A DNA stretch of 64,000 nt from Boswellia sacra (Eukaryota; Streptophyta; Magnoliopsida; Sapindales; Burseraceae), in assembly GCA_013180625.2 (NCBI GenBank), contig SNVD02011117.1:1-64000 (forward strand), given 5' to 3'. Shown piece after piece: positions 59,425-64,000 of the stretch (its first letter is position 1; every line of letters starts with the position of its first letter). A program made the translations under genes and the position numbers. Below the pieces are notes generated by a model that worked only from the letters and a program-made list of their open reading frames with translations, had not been told where the DNA came from and ran no database searches.

Positions 59425-61248
59425 ATGGCCACGACTCTGTCTTCATCTTCCTCCACCATTACCATTCCGATCACCTCCACTTCCCCCTCTTTTTCTCCAT
59501 CTTTCCCAAAGCCATCTCAACTTTCCATTGTTAAGAAGCGTAAACCCTACTTTGTTCCTAAAATATCATGCAAAGCCGCAAGTGGTGATGAACAAAACCC
59601 TAGACTTAGCTCCAATGATGGACAAACTTCTCTAAACAAATTTGATAGAAGGGATGTCCTCGTTGGCTTGGGAGGTCTGTATGGTGTTGCCAGTCTCTCC
59701 TCTGATCCATTTGCCGTCGCCGCCCCAGTTTCAGCTCCGGATTTGACGAAATGTGGCAAAGCAGACTTGCCCAATGGCGCACAACACACAAACTGCTGCC
59801 CACCGGTATCTACAAAAATCCTTGACTTCAAGGTCCATCCATCTAATGCACCATTGCGCATTAGGCCCGCCGCACATTTAGCCGATGATGCATACATAGC
59901 TAAGTATAACAAGGCTATTGAGCTGATGAAAGCTCTCCCTGCCGATGACCCACGTAACTTCATGCAACAAGCCAACGTTCATTGTGCCTACTGCGATGGA
60001 GCTTACGACCAAATCGGCTTTCCAGATCTCGAACTTCAAGTTCACAACTCATGGCTGTTTTTCCCGTTTCATAGATATTATCTTCATTTCTTTGAAAAGA
60101 TCATGGGAAAATTGATTGATGATCCAACTTTTGCTTTGCCATTTTGGAATTGGGATTCCCCTCCCGGCATGCAAATGCCTGCCATGTATACGAACACTAA
60201 GTCACCACTTTATGATAAGTTTCGTAATGCGAATCATCAGCCACCAACGTTGATCGATCTTGATTTCAACGGTACTGATGAAACCACCACAACGAAAGAT
60301 CAACTTTCTAGTAATCTCAAGATCATGTACAGGCAAATGGTGTCAAATGGCAAGACTGCTAAGCTTTTCTTTGGAAGTGCATATCGTGCCGGTGACGAAG
60401 CGGATCCTGGGATGGGTTCTATTGAGAACATTCCGCATGGGCCGGTTCATTTATGGTGCGGAGATACTACTCAGCCAAATCGCGAGGACATGGGAAACTT
60501 CTACTCCGCAGCGAGAGACCCTATATTCTATGCTCATCACTCGAACGTTGACCGCATGTGGACTATTTGGAAGACAATAGGAGGGAAGAAGCGAAAGGAA
60601 TTCACTGACCCGGATTGGCTCGACGCCAGTTTTCTTTTCTACGATGAGAACGCGAATCTTGTTCGTGTCAAGGTTAGAGATTGTCTAGATCACAGAAAGC
60701 TGGGATATGACTATCAGAAAGTTGAAATTCCATGGCTAAATACGAAGCCAACACCAAGAAAGAGAATAGTCAATAAAGTTAAAAGTGCTTTTGGACATGG
60801 TGTAGCTCATGCAGCTGAGACGAGAAAGATACAATTGACGGCTAGAAGCCAATTCCCTCTAGTCTTGGAGAAAACGATAAGCACTTTAGTTCCGAGGCCA
60901 AAGAAATCAAGAAGCAAAAAGGAGAAAGAGGAAGAAGAGGAAGTATTGGTGATAGAAGATATTGAGTTCGAGAGGGATGCACGAGTGAAGTTTGATGTGT
61001 ACATAAATGATGAGGATGACGTGCCAAGTGGTCCGGACAAGACTGAGTTTGCAGGAAGCTTTGTGAATGTTCCGCACAAGCATAAGCACGGGAAGAAGAT
61101 GAAGACTCGTTTGAGACTTGGATTAACAGACTTGATTGAGGATTTGGATGCTGAGGATGATGATAGTGTGGTTGTCACTTTGGTGCCAAGATATGGGAAG
61201 GGTCTTGCTCGCATTGGTGGCATCAAGATCGAATTTGCGGATGATTAA
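59425..61248 (+). CDS. PPO: Polyphenol oxidase (catechol oxidase), chloroplast thylakoid lumen, intronless
   Basis: The 607-residue product oxidises o-diphenols to quinones using a dicopper centre. Order: a Ser/Thr-rich chloroplast transit peptide (1 to about 50); a lumen-targeting twin-arginine signal, RRDVLVGLGG at 75-84, with likely cleavage after AVAA (100); the tyrosinase domain; the DWL motif (397-399); and the C-terminal PPO1_KFDV domain with KFDVY at 522-526. CuA ligands are His186, His207 and His216, with Cys190 placed for the thioether bond to His207. CuB ligands are His338, His342 and His372, and Phe359 is the gate residue. The His/Cys spacing equals that of the solved sweet potato enzyme. 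A highly charged Lys/Glu stretch (493-506) separates core and C-terminal domain and is a likely processing site. Length is normal and nothing is broken. Confidence 0.97.
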   Translation: MATTLSSSSSTITIPITSTSPSFSPSFPKPSQLSIVKKRKPYFVPKISCKAASGDEQNPRLSSNDGQTSLNKFDRRDVLVGLGGLYGVASLSSDPFAVAAPVSAPDLTKCGKADLPNGAQHTNCCPPVSTKILDFKVHPSNAPLRIRPAAHLADDAYIAKYNKAIELMKALPADDPRNFMQQANVHCAYCDGAYDQIGFPDLELQVHNSWLFFPFHRYYLHFFEKIMGKLIDDPTFALPFWNWDSPPGMQMPAMYTNTKSPLYDKFRNANHQPPTLIDLDFNGTDETTTTKDQLSSNLKIMYRQMVSNGKTAKLFFGSAYRAGDEADPGMGSIENIPHGPVHLWCGDTTQPNREDMGNFYSAARDPIFYAHHSNVDRMWTIWKTIGGKKRKEFTDPDWLDASFLFYDENANLVRVKVRDCLDHRKLGYDYQKVEIPWLNTKPTPRKRIVNKVKSAFGHGVAHAAETRKIQLTARSQFPLVLEKTISTLVPRPKKSRSKKEKEEEEEVLVIEDIEFERDARVKFDVYINDEDDVPSGPDKTEFAGSFVNVPHKHKHGKKMKTRLRLGLTDLIEDLDAEDDDSVVVTLVPRYGKGLARIGGIKIEFADD

Positions 61249-62739
61249 TCAGTTTAATTGCTTGTTGAAAGTCTCATTATTTTTGAAATTAATAAGATTA
61301 TGTTAGTGTTGCGTTTTTCTTTCGGCATCATCATCACCTCTATAAGAAATAATGTGCGTTATCTAACAAAATAGCCCTTTATTTCTAGCATAAGAAAAAT
61401 GAGCTAGAAATAAGATAAGAAAAATGAGCTATAGAAATAAGATGAATAAGGGATTTTTGTTCTTAGGTTAATCCAATAATAAAGATTTAAAATCAAAAGA
61501 ATTCTATTTTATCCATTAATGAAAATTTTCAATTTACATATATTTATATATATGGGAATAAATTTTTTGACATAAATTTATTAACACAAATTTATGACAC
61601 TTGATCTTATCAAATCCAATTATTAAGATTTAAAATTGGGCTCTAAAATTACCATAAATCATGTTATAGCTTTAATTATAGCATCAATTTCAACTCCTTT
61701 ACTTCAGTATTTTAGCTGTCAAAGTGATTTTTTTTTGGAAGAGTAATGTTACAATACTTACATATTTCATGTACGAATACAAATTTTTGCCTATAACTAA
61801 TCTAACATTCTCCATTCATTAGTACATCTTATTCATCTTATATATAATAAATACATCAATTTTTAAAAAAAAAATTTATAAATTTAATGTTATTTGATTT
61901 TAAATCGTCAACATATAGTTTCCTATTTGGAGCGCACGCAGAGTCGCAGTGGGCAATACTTCCCGGTCGAAGTGCAGGCATCTACCTAACCATTATTTAG
62001 ACTTCTCCAACAACATTTTAATGGAGCAGACGACAACTCTGGCCATGTCATTTGATAATGAAGTCTATCATATTTATTGAAATATTTGTGAGTGATATCT
62101 GAGTCATTCTGTCGAAAACTATGACACTTAAATATTAATTAATTTTTTCTTCGTCTCAATACCAATTCAAACGCATTAAAATAAAGAATAGGCTAGCTGA
62201 CCTTAAAATTTAATAACAGGAACTGATAACTTGCATTTGAAAAACTTGAATCACCTGCTTATACCCAGCTGGCTTCCCTCCAACACCTAACATTAAATCT
62301 GTCATTCAATGGTCGCCGTGTTAGAATTCCATAATTAAATAAATTAAGGTCGAATATATTATTTAAGTACTGATCTGTCTCATATATATGTATTATTTCT
62401 AGAATTTAACACGAATTAATTATCTGGGAATTTGGGACTAAGATTAAGGCTGTGTAAAACATGACAGGATCACATGACTACTGAATTTGAACCAACAAAC
62501 ACGTTCCTTTCTGAGGGTGATCATTGGCGCATTATTTGGAATTTTGTAGACTCTGGATTGTAGGGGTCAAATTGTCTCTTTCACCCTACTTGTTTCCATC
62601 CATTAAAATTAGGCCAATACCCCCACTGTCTCATAATTAAGTCATCTAAATTAAAATGCATGTTATATTTGATAGCATAAAAAATGTCATCAATTTTTAA
62701 GTTTTTAATAAGGGCAACTTCAAAATGGCATTTAGTGAT
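61249..62739. other. PPO 3' UTR and AT-rich intergenic DNA
   Basis: The first 100 bases probably hold the PPO 3' UTR (AATAAGATTA near 61290 could serve as a polyadenylation signal). A MITE-like segment related to 57061-57250 lies near 61553-61640. I see no gene. Confidence 0.5.
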
Positions 62740-62748
62740 TAAAAAAAT

Positions 62749-63647
62749 GAGCGATGTTATTCAAGCCCCAGAAATCTCTTTCTAAGCCCTACTTTAATTA
62801 AAATTAAAAATTATAGGAGTATCTTATATGAAAAAGACTAAAGAGGATATATATATATATATATATAGTTTTCGTATACTCTTCTACTATACTTAATTTA
62901 CAGATTTTTTTAAAAATCAAATTAAAAGAATATTTTAAGTCTTTATTTTCCCTTCAAATTAAGATCTATTTAAACATATTTGAAATTAATGTAACATGTT
63001 TATATTGTGATTTTGAATGATGGAAAATGGATTTTTAGTATTGGAAAGACAATAATGAAGAAAAATGTAATTTTTTGTTGTAATTTCATCTTTATTGATT
63101 TTGTTGTAAAATCTTTTGTTCAACTGCTATGAAATGAACATCTTTAACTTATTCAGTTCATTGTAATCGAACATATTTAGCATATTAAATTCAATGTAAT
63201 TGAACAATACAAATATTTGTTATTATCTAAACATCTTAATTCTTTTTTTTTTAAATATGCGGATTTACAATTTGAATGGATAATACAAATTACAAAACCA
63301 AATTTCAATAGATAATAAAAAAATTTAAGAAAAATAATATATAATTTTAACATATACAAACTTTATCAAAAGAGCAAAACCTTAAACAAACAATAAGAAA
63401 ATAGTTAGATAGAAATATGAAGAGAAAAAAAAAACATTGGTAATGCCAGAGGAGAAGTTGAAAATTGAGATTATTGATAACAGTTTTGAAATTAGATATA
63501 AGTTTTTTTAAGAAACATCAAATGTAAAATACAAAAAGGGTATCCTTGATGTTATATAAAGTACATTTATAAATTTTAATATTTGAATATTTTTTTAATT
63601 GAAATAGGGTTTAAAAAAGATTTTGAGGGGCTTAAATAACAATATTC
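62749..63647. mobile_element. 899-base Mutator-like MITE with perfect 9-base TSD
   Basis: The left end GAGCGATGTTATTCAAGCCC and the reverse complement of the right end GAATATTGTTATTTAAGCCC continue as inverted repeats for about 55 bases. TAAAAAAAT flanks both sides (62740-62748 and 63648-63656). The interior is AT-rich, with a (TA)n tract at about 62846-62867 and no transposase. Confidence 0.85.
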
Positions 63648-63656
63648 TAAAAAAAT

Positions 63657-64000
63657 AAAAATTGAATTAAATTACTTTATGAGATATTTAGGAGATGTTT
63701 CTTCGAGGATTGGTGGTCCAGACCACCAGTTAGGCCCAAGCCTATCGCGTAACTTCCCTTTCTTCGTTGGGCGTCATCTCTTGCCCGCTAGGAAGTATAT
63801 TGACGTGGCCCAATTAGACTGCGGAAATTTCAGAAGAGAACTCTTGAAGCTAACAAGACGAGGAACTCTATAATTATATAACCACCAAAATCATAAATTT
63901 CCAACAAACAGAACAGGTGATGCCGGGGAGTATTTTTAGCTCAATGTTACGTTTGTTCCCAGCAGAGCACTGCAACTCTTGAAGGGAAGCAATCTAAGTC
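63657..64000. other. Right edge of the window, no identified gene
   Basis: A 64-codon open frame (63679-63873, +) has no recognisable domain. The GC-richer stretch contains a small stem, TGGTGGTC/GACCACCA at 63711-63728. It could be part of a gene or transposon beyond the edge. Confidence 0.3.

Noticed and set aside
59547..59975. 142-codon frame antisense to PPO
   Set aside because: It is a shadow of the intact PPO coding sequence, whose codon structure and catalytic motifs are clear.

Overview
The window is nuclear DNA of a eudicot plant, probably a woody rosid. The grounds are plant-only gene families (Dof factor, DUF1218 protein, thylakoid polyphenol oxidase), long AT-rich intergenic DNA, GT-AG introns and dense plant-type transposons. 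The species cannot be named from sequence alone. Four genes look intact: the spliceosomal SF3b subunit SF3B2/SAP145 (+, 18 exons, 20755-27602), a DOF1.4-like transcription factor (+, 33722-34639), a four-helix DUF1218 membrane protein (-, 3 exons, 37696-39607) and an intronless chloroplast polyphenol oxidase (+, 59425-61248). They have no evident functional link to each other.

Region 1 (1-20556) is a transposon nest. Two decayed PIF/Harbinger copies belong to a tandem duplication whose unit ends just upstream of SF3B2. The first unit is interrupted by a TIR element holding a roughly 290-base hairpin. The second Harbinger copy is split by an Athila-like Gypsy element (5647-19441, minus strand, TSD GAACG), which is itself split by an internally deleted Copia element (9112-15035, minus strand, TSD CCAGT). 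The inner Copia has more diverged LTRs than the outer Athila, so the Athila may have moved with the Copia already inside it. The Athila derivative has lost most of pol but keeps an open frame of unknown function in the position where Athila-type elements carry an extra (env-like) ORF.

Region 2 (20557-40389) holds SF3B2, Dof and DUF1218, separated by AT-rich intergenic DNA with microsatellites and G-boxes.

Region 3 (40390-47135) is a second segmental duplication in which each copy carries its own TIR transposons. One copy serves as the empty site of the other, which fixes insertion boundaries and 8- or 9-base target duplications. GC-rich and ACACGA-rich hAT-type elements lie here.

Region 4 (47230-55102, minus) is a dead IST1-like (ESCRT-associated) gene, recognised exon by exon. 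It is broken by frameshifts, a stop and a lost splice donor, and carries three insertions: a TIR element, a 3054-base solo LTR (TSD GAGAC) and a Mutator-like element that has captured a fragment of a zeatin O-glucosyltransferase-like UGT gene (a Pack-MULE).

Region 5 (55103-64000) is AT-rich DNA with MITE remnants, the polyphenol oxidase gene, and an 899-base Mutator-like MITE with a perfect 9-base target duplication. No tRNA, rRNA or CRISPR was seen.
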